Positions 1 through 12,500 of a stretch of DNA of 64,000 nt are shown here, piece by piece (the first letter of the stretch is position 1; the number at the start of each line of letters is the position of its first letter). Both the position numbers and the translations under genes were made by a program. Below the pieces are notes generated by a model. That model was not told the DNA's origin and did not search any database. It saw nothing but the letters and a program-made list of their open reading frames with translations. This DNA comes from Tubulanus polymorphus (taxonomy: Eukaryota > Nemertea > Palaeonemertea > Tubulaniformes > Tubulanidae), in NCBI RefSeq assembly GCF_964204645.1, contig NC_134032.1:13882275-13946274 (forward strand), written 5' to 3'.

Positions 1-850
1 CAACATAAATCTATATGTGAAGTAGATATATATCAGTTAACAGTGTGTGTGTGCCGGCCGCCGCTGCCACGGTGGTGGTGTGTTAAACAATTCATTCAAT
101 ATTTATACCCTGTTATATTACTCACATATCTATAATGAGATGTATCACCTCTTTCTCCAGCTATCTGATTTATTTATTAGTATTTTAGTATATGTTTATT
201 GGATTATTGATTAAATGTATTAATTGAAATATTTTAAGACGCAAGAAGGCGTTTGCCAGCCGTGTTTTAAGTTAAATTACGAGTATTTGAAAGATCTTAT
301 TGCATGGGCTCAGTTCCACAGTTGTATGTTAGAGTTAACTCTGAGTTAAAGTTAGTACATTTTCAATGTTTTAACTCGGAGTCAAATTAAACTCAGAACT
401 GTGGAACTGGATCCTGAATCGCAACAATCTGAGCGGTCCCTAGCGCTTAGAGGAGACATCTAAAGTGGGTGGTACCTAGAGGATTCCTGCAGGCGTGTTG
501 GAAGCAATTTTTTGATTGTCGCAGCCGATTTTTGACAGGTTCTAATATGTTGCCGCAGCCAATTTACTTTAATTATTTCGAAAACATGATATTCAAAGAT
601 GTTATTCAGTAAAATGTTATTCAGTAAATTTTTACAGTGGCTTTCGCTGCTGCAGTCGCTGCACTTCCAACACCACTTTCCTTAGTAGGTGGCTACTAGA
701 CAACAATCACTTCTGAGTGGCTCCTGGAGGACCCTAGTATGTGCCTCCTTGAAGTGGTGGCTCCTAGATGACTTGGTCCGGGCTTCCCTTTCTTCTAGTG
801 GTTAGTTTTGTCATCCGCAGTAAATTCATGCATTCATTTGTATTTTACAG
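1..850. other. Upstream SMCHD1 intron, no exon seen
   Basis: No reading frame with convincing splice sites or SMCHD1 similarity is visible here. The stretch ends at a good acceptor (pyrimidine-rich tract then cag at 848-850) feeding the first recognisable exon, so it is most simply an intron of SMCHD1 whose earlier exons lie outside the window. It holds one palindromic repeat (306-414) and, around 430-780, short degenerate repeats of a 'ggtggctcctag' type. Confidence 0.6.
306..414. repeat. Hairpin MITE-like repeat, family H2
   Basis: An imperfect palindrome: the left end reads gggctcagttccacagtt followed by a gagttaac-like segment, and the right end is its reverse complement (actcagaactgtggaactgg). 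Related copies lie near 4642, 46070 and 47288, all within introns. Confidence 0.7.
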
Positions 851-3800
851 ATGCGAAGAAACAAAGCCAGATGGCGGCACTGTCCCGAGAACGCGATCAC
901 CTCGTCCAGAACATCCGTGCTTACGAATCAGTGTTCGACACCAATCAACAGTTGATTAAAGAACTTAAAAGTATGATTCATTTATCCTTAGATTCATTCA
1001 CACGATTGATTCGCTTGTCTCTTACCCTTTTCCGTGATCATTACCTATCACTGCCGGTCGGGAGGATTAAAATCAGTAGAATATCTCGGAGCATTCAAAT
1101 TGATAAATCCTGAAAGGCTTGAGAAACTGGTAGACCCTGTAAGGGTTCAATGTTCAAACTGTTTACACTTCGGTCGACAATCAGGATTGCAGACATTGTC
1201 GACGAGTAGAATCGGTCGACAATCGGGGTTGTAGACATTGTCGACGAGTAGAATCGGTCGACAACCGGGAACCGATTTGTCGGTATGTCGGTTTGTCGGT
1301 TTGTCTTGAAAAGTACGCAGCCGGATTGCTCCTTTTCTATAAATGTATCTTTGAGCGGGGAACTATTCCACGCTATACTGGACTTGAACCGACCTGACTT
1401 GATAAATATGTTTACAAACTCAACAAGGGAAAAAATCTCAAATTAGAATTAAATTCTAAAATGATTAAAGGTGGTTGTTGATTTTTCTTTGTTGACAGTT
1501 TTAGTGAACGAAGCGACACAAGAAGAGCAACGTCTTGTAAAAGAATTACGTAAACTGGATATAACTCCCGACAAACTGAAAGATGTACGTATTACACTCA
1601 CTTGCCACTGTTTCCTCTCCATTGATTATGCACATTATTCACGGTCCCTATAACTCCTTAGAAAAAATGCTTTTAAATGTGCTTGAAATTTCTTTAACTG
1701 GAGCAATATGCCCAAAACTCTTTTAATTTTGAGAAATTGGCAACTAGAAATGCTTGTAGTGGTACATCAAACTACGCCGCAATCTGGCACAAATGGGACC
1801 AGGATTATTTTACCCGATTAAGCGGTTACCAATTAAGAAACTTAGCGTATAGGATATAAATTGCTTACAAAACCACTGATTTATCAGTTTACTGAGATGA
1901 ACAGTACTGATTTAGGAGGAGTCTACAGTAATTGGGATAATGATGATAATGAAAGTGATGCGGACACATCATCCAAATTTGAAATTTTCTCCCTTCAAAA
2001 TTCCTCAAAAGCTCGTTATATCCAGGTTTGACTGATCAGTATGAACCGTGTTATTATTAATGCGAGTGATTTGTTTATTTCAGGGTGATATGGTGGAAGC
2101 TCTAATTTCCGTTCGTACGAAGGAACGTAATGAAGTTATGTCGATGCCCAGACGGGTTTGCGCCGTACCAGCTGCTCATAAAGATCCGGAAGTGCTCGGA
2201 AAGGTAAGTCGAGATGATTGCTCGTAGGGTAAATCGATATCGAGATGATTGCTCATAGGGTAAATCTATATCGAGATGATTGCTCGTAGGGTAAATCGAT
2301 ATCGAGATGATTGCTCGTAGGGTAAATCTATATCGAGATGATTGCTCGTAGGGTAAATCGATATCGAGATGATTGCTCGTAGGGTAAATCGATATCGAGA
2401 TGATTGCTCGTAGGGTAAATCGATATCGAGATGATTGCTCGTAGGGTAAATCGATATCGAGATGATTGCTCATAGGGTAAATCTATATCGAGATGATTGC
2501 TCGTAGGGTAAATCGATATCGAGATGATTGCTCATAGGGTAAATCTATATCGAGATGATTGCTCGTCGGGTAGTAAATCACCCCTGATTGCCATCAAAGT
2601 TTTGATCATTTGGGACTAATGAAATTCATCGATTTATGGGAAATCCAAATTTAGAAAATTTACTGCAGTCCCCTGTTAAGAGAAACCTAGTCTCTGCACA
2701 CCCCTGGTGTTGTTATAGCATTCTTCTAGGTCTATTTGATGTATTCGATTTATTCGATGTATTTTTATAGATTTGTCACCTGGCTCAAGTTGAAGATGAA
2801 GACGCCGCTCGCGTGTTATCGTGGCACATGTCGGCTGATATGGATTGTGTCGTTACTCACTCGCTTAGGAAGGTACGTTTAATCACAAACGAATAGATGA
2901 AGTTTATTTCTCAAGTATATGAAAATCAGAGCTGCCAACAGTTCCTGATTTGCAGTATTAGTTACTATTTCATAATGAGAAATGCTGATTTCATTTGTTC
3001 GATGCATATGAGAAGTATGAAAGATCTAACTGACGGTTTTACTGTAGATTACTGATTGATTTGAACAGAAATATGAAAGATGTTACTGATTAATTTGAAC
3101 AGAAATATGAAAGATGTTACTGAGGGTCTTACTGTCGATTACTGATTAATTTGAACATTTTCTTTAATAATTCAATGAAATGTTACTGAAAATTTGTTAC
3201 TGATAGTACTTTTCGGTGGTTGACAGCCCTGGAATATAAGTGTAAATTTCAATACACACGTTTGATTACGTCTGTTAGAAGTCAGTTAAAATACTGCCAT
3301 CCATTTTACTGCCACAGCTTGATTCGCTTAACACCAACATGTACATATACCGCATCAAATAAATGTCACTGTAATTTAATAAACACCATTAGCACAGCAT
3401 TTGATTGTTCGTGTAGATTTGAAACATAACAAAGGAAGACTACCCTCAGCCCTTCTATACCTGGGTTGTACCCTCTAAATAAAAATCAAGCTATATTGAA
3501 TTCGTAATAATGACAAGTAATGATGATGAGTCAAAGAAGTGGTGAGGGGGAGGGTTTGGGTTGTGGAGAGAATGAGGTTGGCCTCTTATACAACACGTAC
3601 TGATGGTATATGTACATTGATTCGTTACAGGCTAAAAATATCTACGAGCACACGTCCGGTAAACAGCAGGTCCTACCCCTCGAATCAATTTATAAAAAGA
3701 ATCTCCCAGATTGGAATAAGTAAGTACGAGTTGTTGCGATACAATGGCGCGCAAACCTAAGGCGAAACAGGCATTCCTGATGCAGTTCTAGTAGACTCTT

Positions 3801-6800
3801 TAGTGAAAATAAGTTTAATCATCGGCTTTTAACTGACAAGAATTAGAATTCTCTGCTATTCTCCTGGAACAGAATCCCAAATGCCTCACCCTATAGCCGT
3901 AAAGGAGAAAAAATTGAATCCTTAAATCCCAGTTGGTGAGAATATAAAGCTGTCTCGTAAATCCTAATCTATATTATTTTCTCGCAGGCCGTTGCCACAC
4001 GAACGATTTCGAGCGAACTGGAGTCCACCGGGAAATCCCGTCTACGCGCGTGAAGTTCTTATCTTTCCACACGAACCGGATAGCTGTAAACTAGGTCAGT
4101 ATTACATGTACAACTAGGTCAGTATTATGTGTACAACTAGGTCGGTATTACATGTACACCTAGGTCTGTATTACATGTACAACTAGGTCGGTATTATATG
4201 GACACCTAGATCTGTATTACATGTACAACTAGGTCAGTATTACATGTACAAGGGAAATGTTGCAGAAATTTTCTTTAACCGCTCCTATGTTTCAATGAAG
4301 AGGCAAATAACAAGGATTTACGATGGGTTGATTTTATGTTTTCTACATCTAGAAACTCGAGTGAAAGGAATAATTGGCGATGGATAAATCTGAAACTGGA
4401 AATGTTTTGATATTATGATTTCAGTGTTTGGAATGTTACTCGGAGATACGATTATTCTCGACAATCTCGATGATGCGAACGCTTACAGACACGAGGTACG
4501 TATAACCATGTAGACTCTTATTGTAATAACATACTATCATCATCCCCTTATGACGTTGTCCTTAGTGTAAAAATCTATCACGTTTCAGTTAACGTGGCCG
4601 CCTCCATAAATCCCCCTATGACATAATCAAATTGTCTTCTGGGTGCAGTTCCACAGTTCTGAGTTAAGATGTGACTCCGGGTTAACTCATTGAAAATGAA
4701 CTAACTTTAACTCAGAGTTATCTCTAACCCATGACTGTGGAACTGGGTCCTGGTAATTTGATCTATGGACCCTCTCAGAAAAGATGGCTGCCTCCGCATA
4801 TCTCCCTATGGCACCATGAAAAATATCCATCGCCAAATAAACCATTGCCAAATTATCTTCTAGTGATTTGATCGAAAAGATGGCTGCCTCCGTCAATCCC
4901 CCTATCACATCATCACCAAATAACCATTACTTTATAGTCTTCATGAATCCCCTTATGACATCATCACGTTGTGTGTTTATATTGAAAGATCGTGAAGCAC
5001 ACTCATTGCCCGACGATATTGACTCGGTCCGGAGATCGTATCCGTAGTAACGGCAAGTTCGGTGGATTGATGAATAAAGCGTTACCGATCGAGAAGTTAC
5101 GAGGAGCGATATTCGGTTCTCCGCTTCCTTCGAGTTATCACAAGATCTGCAAACAACTCGGTACGTGTGTTTTATTTCAAATATTTGAATATTCGTCTGG
5201 ACTTACGGGTATAGACCAGTCTAACCCTTTCAGTGCTGACTAGTTAATACCCTATAGTGCTAGAGATAATTTGAAAATTCTAAAAAATTCCATCCTAGTG
5301 TGTTGGATAACGGGAATACCACTGTAGTGCATCTACACCGCTGTGCGGTGTATCGTTAGTTACTAGTATTTCACTATGTTTGACAGGTGCTGCCATTTTT
5401 CAAGAGAGATAATTACATCAATACACCGCAGTGCGGTGTACTAGCAAAATCCATCACTGATTTATACACCGCACTGCGGTTAAACATTATCTGAGCAGCT
5501 GATTTCATAGACTAATAATAGATAAACCGTGCCAAACTAAGTGCCATGTGAAGCATTGGTGTGATTATAGTTCTTATGGATCAAGGAATCTTTTTGGTGT
5601 CTTGTTTTTTGCTTTTGACGAGTGGCATGAAAAACCTCTTAGTCTTGATAAGAAACTACCCTCACTGAAGATATCTTATAATTTAATCTGGGAATTTGAA
5701 TTTTTGGTGTCTTGTTGTATTTGCTGTTGATGAGTGTGTTACCCAGTTGTGTTACCCAGTTATTGAATAGTTATGGTATGTATAGTGTTTATATGGTATA
5801 CTGACTTCAGTCTGTTATAAGCGTGAATCATTCAGTGTTTATACTTGACTTACCCTTATAAACTGTACCTATATAAATATCTGTTGACTTACCTCAGTGA
5901 GTCCCAGCCACAGTACTTTAATAAATGTACGTGCTTTGTAATATTATACGTCTGGTGTCGTCGTTAGTTTTATGGGTTTTAGTTCGACCCTGGAGCTTGG
6001 ATCCGAAAAAGAATTGGGTATTTCGGCCCTGGAGTTTCATCCGTAACAAGTGGCATGAAAAACCTCTTAGTCTCGATAGGAACCAGCCCTCACTAAAGAT
6101 ACATTATGATTACTCAGGAAATTTTTGTTGGTCAAGGGTCAGGGATATATTGAGATACATATTTTCAATTCCCTGATCTACAGTAATCCTGCTATAAAGC
6201 AGGTCGTCTGCGGACTATGATGAATAACCATATTTTAGTGTTTATGTACGTATGATTTTCGACACGTTGAAGATAGAATGACCGTATTTTAGTGTTAACC
6301 TGTGTACTGTTGTATTGTAGATACGTTGCAGACGTATCACGACGCGATCGTGAAACGTGAACGAGCGATGGAAGAATTACACGAACAACAAACGCACGAA
6401 AACACGCCTGAAATGAAAGCGAAATATAAAGAGTACGAAGAGGCGCAAACGCATTTACAAAATATTGAAGGAAAACTCGGTAAGAGCCAAAAATAAGAGA
6501 TTTCTGTTACGTCCCTGCAGCACTGAGGGTTACAGGGCTCCCCTCAACCCACTGAGGGCAACAGGCTCTGTCCTCAACCCACTGAGTGCTACTGAGGGCA
6601 ACAGGCTCTCCCCTCAACCCACTGAGTAGTCACTGAGGGCAACAGGCTCTCCCCTCAACCCTCTGAGTAGTCACTGAGGGCAACAGGTTCTCCCCTCAAC
6701 CCTCTGAGTGTCTCTGAGGGCAACAGGCTCTCCCCTCAACCCTCTGAGTGTCTCTGAGGGCAACAGGCTCTCCCCTCAACCCACTGAGTGCTACTGAGGG

Positions 6801-7643
6801 CAACAGGCTCTCCCCTCAACCCTCTGAGTGTCTCTGAGGGCAACAGGCTCTCCCCTCAACCCTCTGAGTGTTACTGAGGGCAACAGGCTCTCCCCTCAAC
6901 CCACTGAGTGTTACTGAGGGCAACAGGCTCTCCCCTCAACCCTCTGAGTAGTCACTGAGGGCAACAGGCTCTCCCCTCAACCCACTGAGTAGTCACTGAG
7001 GGCAAAAGGCTCTCCCCTCATCCCACTGAGTGCCACTGAGGGCAACAGGCTCTCCCCTCAACCCACTGAGTGCCACTGAGGGCAACAGGCTCTCCCCTCA
7101 ACCCACTGAGGGCAACCGGCTCTGTCCTCAACCCACTGAGTGCCACTGAGGGAATTGTTAACAGGATTGAGGTTTCTTGTTCTCCTCAACCCACTCGGAG
7201 CATAATTAGCAGGTTTGAAGGTTTTGGTTAACCAAGGGGGAGGCAAGAGAAGAACTTCCAACCGAGAAACTGCAGCCACCAGAAACTGCAGCCACCACGA
7301 ACCTTGAGTTGATATTGTATGTGGAGCACTTGGCTACTCTAGCTCAGGGTTAAGCCCATAAATAATGGGAAATGTTTTGAAATTTTTAACTTTTGTGTTT
7401 TTAGGTGTGAAAATGTCCGGATTGAACACGCCACCGGTGAATGTACCATCTGCTCCGGTAGCGACACCTACATCGACGACGACAACGCCGCCGAAACGCG
7501 GTCGCCTGCGAGCCGCTACTTCCGCCGGAACATCGACCGGGCCGTCGCCCGCGAAACGAGCCCGAGCTTCGTTAAACGGAGCCGAGAATAGAACGACCCC
7601 GACTCGAACTTCGCGTCGGAAATCAGCCGCCAACTATAAATAG
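851..7643 (+). CDS. SMCHD1: SMCHD1, C-terminal part (SMC hinge domain protein)
   Basis: Exons 851-970, 1499-1584, 2084-2203, 2771-2872, 3631-3719, 3988-4094, 4425-4495, 4989-5160, 6321-6479 and 7405-7643 (stop 7641-7643); all introns are GT-AG and phases join, giving ~420 residues. SMCHD1 is a noncanonical SMC-family chromatin protein that silences genes (X inactivation and imprinting in mammals); its hinge binds nucleic acid and dimerises. The first three exons look like coiled coil. Then comes the hinge, with segments very close to the vertebrate protein as I remember it: [56 protein letters not shown] and the glycine-rich [12 protein letters not shown] short coiled segment (exon 9) and a Thr/Ser/Arg/Lys-rich tail ending RRKSAANYK follow. 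The N-terminal ATPase half is off the left edge. Identification is firm; exon borders were placed by eye. Confidence 0.93.
1172..1263 (+). repeat. ~42-bp tandem duplication in SMCHD1 intron
   Basis: Two to three copies of a unit containing cggtcgacaatc and gacattgtcgacgagtagaat. The unit is itself partly palindromic around gtcgac. It sits inside the intron 971-1498. Confidence 0.7.
2204..2575 (+). repeat. 31-bp minisatellite starting at a splice donor
   Basis: About twelve units of 31 bp (gagatgattgctcgtaggg plus taaatcgatatc). The array starts at the first base of the intron after the exon ending at 2203. The genuine donor is g|gtaagtcga and every later unit carries the look-alike g|gtaaatcga or g|gtaaatcta. 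Units differ by a few substitutions (tcgt/tcat, cgat/ctat). Confidence 0.92.
3019..3154 (+). repeat. Short degenerate tandem repeat in SMCHD1 intron
   Basis: Three diverged copies built around gattaatttgaacagaaat followed by atgaaagatgttactga. It lies in the intron 2873-3630, which otherwise shows nothing recognisable. Confidence 0.6.
4091..4252 (+). repeat. 23-bp minisatellite seeded by a splice donor
   Basis: Seven units of 23 bp (ctaggtcagtattacatgta plus caa). The first unit overlaps the last four exon bases (ctag, 4091-4094) and the real donor gtcagt. Later units repeat ctag|gtcagt, gtcggt or gtctgt; one is mutated to ctagatctgt. Confidence 0.9.
4642..4752. repeat. Hairpin MITE-like repeat, family H2
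   Basis: Starts gggtgcagttccacagttct and ends gactgtggaactgggtcc, with gagttaa-type inner arms. It is in the SMCHD1 intron 4496-4988. Confidence 0.7.
5225..5479. mobile_element. Degenerate piggyBac-like MITE
   Basis: Homologous along its length to the intact copy at 8284-8560: it starts ccctttcagtgctgacta and contains the same internal tacaccgc/gcggtgta palindromes. It is flanked by ctaa on the left and ttaa on the right (5480-5483). The right terminal repeat is eroded. Lies in the SMCHD1 intron 5161-6320. Confidence 0.75.
5580..6126. repeat. Two copies of dispersed repeat R
   Basis: Segments at about 5580-5732 and 6044-6126 share gtggcatgaaaaacctctta, then a 'ccctcact(g/a)aagata' stretch. 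The same family recurs, mostly in inverse orientation, near 28280-28510, 46455-46800 and 47830-48175. I see no coding capacity; it resembles a SINE or the tail of a LINE, class unknown. Confidence 0.6.
6517..7155 (+). repeat. 40-bp minisatellite in last SMCHD1 intron
   Basis: About sixteen units of 40-41 bp built on ctgagggcaacaggctctcc followed by cctcaaccc(a/t)ctgag. Variable bases cluster in the linker after ctgag (tgtct, tgcta, tagtca). The array starts 37 bp after the splice donor at 6480. Confidence 0.9.
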
Positions 7644-8115
7644 ATAACTGACTTCAGTTGACTCCGGAGTCACTATGGAGTCATTTTAATCTCGTCAGTA
7701 AAGGATAATATTTTAACCAAGAAACACCATAGATTTGGGACCATGAGCAGCAATTCTCAACTGTTGACTCTGTATATAAACTATTGTGTTGTTTTACTGT
7801 GTCTGCGTAGATCGTGTCAGACGTCTAACGTACCCCCATAATCTAGGTATCAGCCTGGAACCAACTACATCCTTTTCAGACATTCATTTTAGTGCAGTAG
7901 CGTGACGTTGTACGATCAGTTTTTGAAGGTATGCTGATAAAATGTCTGCGTATTGTTCATTTTACGATTAAAAATGTCTCGGCTGAAGTAGTGAAACATG
8001 TGTGTCACCTGGACGAATCAGATAAGGTGATGAGGTATTGAATGTCTGGGGGTTTGCAGGGTCCAGGCTTCGAAGGTGTTGAGGATGCAGATTGAACAAT
8101 TCCTGTCATTACAAA

Positions 8116-8121
8116 AATAAA
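8116..8121 (+). terminator. Candidate SMCHD1 polyadenylation signal
   Basis: A canonical aataaa, 473 bp after the stop codon and the first clear one downstream of the gene. Its use is inferred only. Confidence 0.4.
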
Positions 8122-8279
8122 CCCACTGTAGTAAACATGTAACTGCTTACTCTGGTTGCCTCAGCGCCATTCAGTTGAATCTGTCTCAATTTCGAATGAA
8201 AAATTCTTGCAATGAAGTGTCTTTATTTCGAATGAAATACTTAACTATAATTTGATATGGATTTGAAACGTAGCAAATG

Positions 8280-8564
8280 TTAACCCTTTCAGTGCTGACT
8301 AATTTTTTCTCTAAAGCGCTTTAGATAATTTAGAAATTCTACTCCAGTGTGTCTATAACAGACATACGGCTATAGTGCGTCTACACTGCAGTGCGGTGTA
8401 TCATTAGTAACTAATATTCCATCACGTTTGACAGGTGCTGCCATCTTTCAATAGAGATAGAAAGTAATTACTTATTACATCAATACACCGCAATGCGGTG
8501 TTGGCCTACTAGTTGAGTCCATCACCGATTTATACACCACACTGCAGTGCACTGAAAGGGTTAA
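8280..8564. mobile_element. Intact piggyBac-like MITE (TTAA flanks)
   Basis: A 277-bp element (8284-8560) between two TTAA tetranucleotides (8280-8283 and 8561-8564) has perfect 12-bp terminal inverted repeats ccctttcagtgc / gcactgaaaggg. TTAA target duplication and CCC termini are the piggyBac signature. No transposase is present. Internal tacaccgc/gcggtgta palindromes repeat three times. A second, eroded copy lies at 5225-5479. Confidence 0.85.
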
Positions 8565-9116
8565 ATGATTTCAAAATTTTATTCATTCAAGTACTCATCT
8601 AATCTTTTTGTATGTAACACTGTATTTGTATTATATTTTCTAAGCATTTAAGATACTCACTTCCTCTGCCCCTTCGGCATTCGAGCGCACCTCCCAATGG
8701 CTTTGTGAAACTTGGGCCAAACGTCTTCTTGGGTAACTATAACTGTCATTGCGTTAGTTGTGTAATTATTAGAAGTGTTTTCAGGGATATTTTGGTCCTA
8801 AATTACCAGTCATACCGCGATAATTCATGAATTTAGCCATAAATATTGCTGACTAAATCCAAGTTTTATCTTAATTTATCTTGTTAATGTGTGTGGTCTA
8901 TTCGTATTAAATCTCTAAACCCATTTTCACAATATTCGAGCAAATTTAGTTGTTTTTATTGTCGATTGAAAAACAACCAAATTCAAACTGCTCTGTGGAA
9001 CTGTGCCCACAGTTTGTCTTAGTATACCTGTCATTTGTATGTATTGTTTTTGTATTGTAAAATGATTAAAGTGAAAATATATTTAATCAAGTCACTATAA
9101 AAACTGAGTTTGAAGA

Positions 9117-9245
9117 ATTAGTAATTGGTATGCTGAACAGGGATGTCCTGGTTCGAACCCAGTCAACTGACATTAGTTCTGAGGAGTGTTGTGTAGTGGA
9201 TGAATAGGGATGTCCTAGGTTCGAACCCAATATATTGATATCCTG
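9117..9245. repeat. tRNA-like (SINE) fragments
   Basis: Two pol III B-box-like motifs, ggttcgaaccc (near 9151) and ggttcgaaccca (near 9211), each follow a shared gggatgtcc segment. They are degenerate tandem copies and no cloverleaf could be drawn, so this is probably a SINE remnant rather than a tRNA gene. Confidence 0.4.
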
Positions 9246-9540
9246 TTATAAAGATGGGAAGAAGAGTCCTTTTGTACAAAGGATGCTCGTCAAAGGATAC
9301 CGTATGGCTTCCAGGCATATTATAAATCCCCATTCCCCCAATCAATGATGTATTTTCGATTTTTTCAATTGATATATGATCGCCATCTATTAGAACTTAG
9401 TGGAACTATTAACTAGTACGACCATACACTAGTTATGCAAATGTGTGCATGTGCAGACTTAACATATTCGCCATCTACCAGATAACATGACAGTTACAGC
9501 ACTAGGTTAGTTCGTGGAAGTTCCGTTACGAATACGTTAG

Positions 9541-12500
9541 TTGATTGGTGGCAGCACCATACGGTACCCTAGCGTGATTTCTGGGAACTAATAATACCAC
9601 ACCATATACAATTGATTAGTGCTTGGAACCAACGAAGACAAATTGGTGGCAGCACCATACGGTACCCTAGCGTGAATTCTGTGAACTAATAATACCACAC
9701 CATACACAATTGATTAGTTCTTGCAACCGACGAAGACATATTGGTGGCAGCACCATACGGTACCCTAGCGTGATTTCTGGGAACTAATAATACTACACCA
9801 TATACAATTGATTGGTGCTTGGAACCAATTAAGACATATTGGTGGCAGCACCATACGGTACCCTAGCGTGATTTCTGAGAACTAATAATACCACCATACA
9901 CAATTGATTAATGCTTGGAACCAACGAAGACATTTTGGTGGCAGCACCATACGGTACCCTAGCGTGATTTCTGAAAACTAATAATACCACCATACACAAT
10001 TGATTAGTTCTTGCAACCAACGAAGACAAATTGGTGGCAGCACCATACGGTACCCTAGCGTGATTTCTGTGAACTAATGATACCACATTACACAATGGAT
10101 TGGTGCTTGGAACCAACGAATACATATTGGTGGCAGCACCATACGGTACCCTAGCGTGATTTCTGTGAACTAATACACAATTGATTGGTGCTTGGAACCA
10201 ACGAAGACATATTGGTGGCAGCACCATACGGTACCCTAGCGTGATTTCTGAGAACTAATAATACCACCATACACAATTGATTAGTTCTTACAACCAACGA
10301 AGACAAATTGGTGGCAGCACCATACGGTACCCTAGCGTGATTTCTGTGAACTAATAATACCACACCATACACAATTGATTAGTTCTTGCTAACAACGAAG
10401 ACAAATTGGTGGCAGCACCATACGGTACCCTAGCGTGATTTCTGGGAACTAATGATACCACATAACACAATGGATTGGTGCTTGGAACCAACGAAGACAA
10501 ATTGGTGGCAGCACCATACGGTACCCTAGCGTGATTTCTGGGAACTAATGATACCACATAACACAATGGATTGGTGCTTGGAACCAACGAAGACAAATTG
10601 GTGGCAGCACCATACGGTACCCTAGCGTGATTTCTGTGAACTAATAATACCACACCATACACAATTGATTAATGCTTGCAACCAACGAAGACAAATTGGT
10701 GGCAGCACCATACGGTACCCTAGCGTGATTTCTGAGAACTAATAATACCACCATACACAATTGATTAATGCTTAAAACCAACAAAGACAAATTGGTGGCA
10801 GCACCATACGGTAACCTAGCGTGATTTCTGGGAACTAATAATACCACCATACACAATTGATTAGTTCTTGCAACCAACGAAGACATATTGGTGGCAGCAC
10901 CATACGGTACCCTAGCGTGATTTCTGGGAACTAATAATACCACCATACACAATTGATTAGTTCTTGCAACCAACGAAGACAAATTGGTGGCAGCACCATA
11001 CGGTACCCTAGCGTGATATCTGGGAACTAATACACAATTGATTGGTGCTTGGAACTAACGAAGACATATTGGTGGCAGCACCATACGGTACCCTAGCGTG
11101 ATTTCTGGGAACTAATAATACCACACCATACACAATTGATTAATGCTTGGAACCAACGGAGACAAATTGGTGGCAGCACCATACGGTAACCTAGCGTGAT
11201 TTCTGTGAACTAATACACAATTGATTGGTGCTTGGAACTAACGAAGACATATTGGTGGCAGCACCATACGGTACCCTATCGTGATTTCTGGGAACTAATA
11301 ATACCACACCATACACAATTGATTAGTTCTTGCTACCAACGAAGACAAATTGGTGGCAGCACCATACGGTACCCTAGCGTGATTTCTGGGAACTAATGAT
11401 ACCACATAACACAATGGATTGGTGCTTGGAACCAACGAAGAAAAATTGGTGGCAGCACCATACGGTACCCTAGCGTAATTTCTGTGAACTAATAATACCA
11501 CACCATACACAATTGATTAATGCTTGCAACCAACGAAGACAAATTGGTGGCAGCACGATACGGTACCCTAGCGTGATTTCTGGGAACTAATAATACCACA
11601 CCATACACAATTGATTAATGCTTGGAACCAACGGAGACAAATTGGTGGCAGCACCATACGGTAACCTAGCGTGATTTCTGTGAACTAATACACAATTGAT
11701 TGGTGCTTGGAACCAACGAAGACATATTGGTGGCAGCACCATACGGTACCCTAGCGTGATTTCTGAGAACTAATAATACCACCATACACAATTGATAAGT
11801 TCTTACAACCAACGAAGACAAATTGGTGGCAGCACCATACGGTACCCTAGCGTGATTTCTGTGAACTAATAATACCACACCATACACAATTGATTAATGC
11901 TTGGAACCAACGGAGACAAATTGGTGGCAGCACCATACGGTAACCTAGCGTGATTTCTGTGAACTAATAATACCACCATACACGATTGATTAGTTCTTGC
12001 AACCAACGAAGACAAATTGGTGGCAGCACCATACGGTACCCTAGCGTGATTTCTGTGAATTAATAATACCACACCATACACAATTGATTGTCAGAAATCA
12101 CGCTAGGGTACCGTATGGTGCTGCCACCAATATGTCTTCGTTGGTTCCAAGCACCAATCAATTGGGTATGGTGTGGTGTATGGTGTGGTATTATTAGTTC
12201 ACAGAAATCACGCTAGGGTACCGTATGGTGCTGCCACCAATATGTCTTCGTTGGTTCCAAGCACCAATCAATTGTGTATGGTGTGGTATTATTAGTTCCC
12301 AGAAATCACGCTAGGGTATCGTATGGTGCTGCCACCAATTTGTCTTGGTTGGTTTGAGCACTAATCAATTGGTATGGTGGTATTATTAGTTGACAGAAAT
12401 CATGCTAGGGTACCGTATGGTGCTGCCACCAATTTGTCTCCGTTGGTACCAAGCACTAATCAATTGGTATGGTGGTATTATTAGTTCACCGAAATCACGC

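Larger units (their letters stand above)
7644..9540. other. SMCHD1 3' UTR and flanking DNA
   Basis: No coding region seen. The first ~500 bp is probably SMCHD1 3' UTR. A TTAA-flanked MITE occupies 8280-8564 and tRNA-like sequence lies near 9117-9245. The remainder is unremarkable AT-rich DNA leading into the satellite. Confidence 0.6.

Noticed and set aside
2102..2473. 123-codon minus-strand frame over the 31-bp array
   Set aside because: It is a translation of the minisatellite antisense to an SMCHD1 exon; the peptide simply repeats because 31-bp units cycle through frames.
7334..7633. 99-codon minus-strand frame opposite the last SMCHD1 exon
   Set aside because: Shadow of the real plus-strand exon, which matches SMCHD1 in frame and splices correctly.
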